Shown in pieces: positions 63,466 through 64,000 of a stretch of DNA of 64,000 bases (position 1 is the first letter of the stretch; each line of letters opens with the position of its first letter). The stretch lies in NCBI RefSeq assembly GCF_009760905.1, contig NZ_VIRW01000002.1, positions 124,001-188,000 on the forward strand. Reading direction: 5' to 3'. The position numbers and the translations under genes were made by a program. The stretch is from Chitinibacter sp. GC72. Lineage in GTDB: Bacteria; Pseudomonadota; Gammaproteobacteria; Burkholderiales; Chitinibacteraceae. The notes below the pieces were generated by a model, which saw only the letters and a program-made list of their open reading frames with translations, was not told the DNA's origin and did no database searches.

Positions 63466-64000
63466 ATGACACTGCAGCGCAGATTTCTGGGATGGTTGCT
63501 AATAGGCAGTGCCATCGCCGCCCCAGCGCTGGCCACTCCACTGGCTCAGTGCATTGGTTTGAGCGACCGAGACACTGCACTAATCGTAAATGCCGACGAC
63601 ATTGGCATGCACCCCGATCTGGATAAGGCCGCGTTCAAGCTAATCGACGCAGGGCAGATTCAGGATCTGTCGGTGATGCCGCCAACTCCGAATTTTGCGC
63701 AAGCGGCTCAATGGGCTAAAGAACGTAATTTATCGGTAGGGGTTCATCTCACGCTAACCAATGAATGGCAGGAAAAACAGCCGTGGGGCGCGGTGCTGTC
63801 GCGTGATGAAGTGCCTTCGCTCTACAACCCACAAGGCAATTTGTGGGCCACGGTGACCGAATTGGCCGCACACGCCAAACCCGCTGAAGTGAGAAAAGAG
63901 CTACTCGCACAGATTGCCAAAGTGCAGGCTACCGGCCTGAAAATAACGCACCTGGATACCCATATGGTGTTTTGGCCTGCCACCCCCGAGTTACTCAATC
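63466..64000 (+). CDS. Exported YdjC/ChbG-type carbohydrate deacetylase, cut by window end
   Basis: A secreted protein, incomplete at the right edge. Signal peptide RRFLGWLLIGSAIAAPALA, then LIVNADDIGMHPDLDKAAF, the YdjC/ChbG metal-binding Asp-Asp motif, and ITHLDTHMVFWPATP, the His-containing motif. ChbG removes an acetyl group from N,N'-diacetylchitobiose, so a chito-oligosaccharide substrate is likely. ATG 63466 is behind GGGG; ATG 63454 is also possible. It lies 20 bases after gspE, and unlike cytoplasmic ChbG it appears exported. Not seen by automated calls since it runs off the window. Confidence 0.8.
   Translation, partial: MTLQRRFLGWLLIGSAIAAPALATPLAQCIGLSDRDTALIVNADDIGMHPDLDKAAFKLIDAGQIQDLSVMPPTPNFAQAAQWAKERNLSVGVHLTLTNEWQEKQPWGAVLSRDEVPSLYNPQGNLWATVTELAAHAKPAEVRKELLAQIAKVQATGLKITHLDTHMVFWPATPELLN

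Overview
The window looks like chromosomal DNA of a chitin-using betaproteobacterium of the order Neisseriales, probably close to Chitinibacter, Deefgea or Iodobacter. This is inferred from gene content and order: glyQ-glyS-gmhB-acyltransferase as one run, a Neisseriales-like porin and PilS/PilR, a chitin-active AA10 monooxygenase with a CBM5 module, a type II secretion (Gsp) cluster and a secreted YdjC/ChbG-type deacetylase. No rRNA, tRNA, phage, transposase or CRISPR array was seen. Genes are densely packed and mostly of housekeeping type.

Layout. 1-3.5 kb: 3' end of dgt, waaC, a small lipoprotein and the secreted chitin LPMO. 3.5-9.3 kb (minus strand): glyQ, a lipoprotein, glyS, gmhB, a PlsC-type acyltransferase and a YgjP-type metallopeptidase. 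9.6-16.8 kb (plus): lytic transglycosylase, small RRM protein plus D-lactate dehydrogenase, a DctS/DctR-like two-component pair, yaaA. 16.8-22.4 kb (plus): orphan solute-binding protein, a DUF3299 / ZrgA-like / ABC ATPase / FtsX permease cluster that may handle zinc, an unknown small protein, and a DsbB-DsbA-like pair. 22.5-28.3 kb (minus): REC-TPR regulator, uvrD, an H-NS-like protein, and the TolC-like protein that ends the RND pump set. 28.6-33.4 kb (minus): RND pump, adaptor and TetR repressor, with a perfect operator palindrome in front. 33.5-35.8 kb (plus): argB, CBS protein, HAD phosphatase. 35.9-45.3 kb (minus): porin, kup, ampD, pilR, pilS, rppH, a spermidine-synthase-like protein, ttcA. 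45.6-54.1 kb: Ig-like lipoprotein, flavoprotein, MidA-like methyltransferase, an ABC_sub_bind protein with a GcvR-like ACT protein, and an enlarged PhoD phosphatase. 54.2-64 kb: Gsp cluster, with gspF-G-H-I-J-K running left and gspC-D-E running right from a shared region, followed by the truncated secreted deacetylase.

How the parts fit: the LPMO, the secreted deacetylase and the Gsp system together suggest export of a chitin-degrading set. TetR-adaptor-pump-TolC form a tripartite efflux unit with its own operator. The ZrgA/DUF3299/ABC group looks like one metal-uptake operon.

The most unusual non-coding feature is a set of dispersed imperfect palindromes, each directly behind the stop codon of a gene (hns-like, RND pump, argB, gspG), plus other repeat types behind glyS and gspF and between gspG and gspH. 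These repeats break the usually compact gsp operon. gspL and gspM are not in the window.
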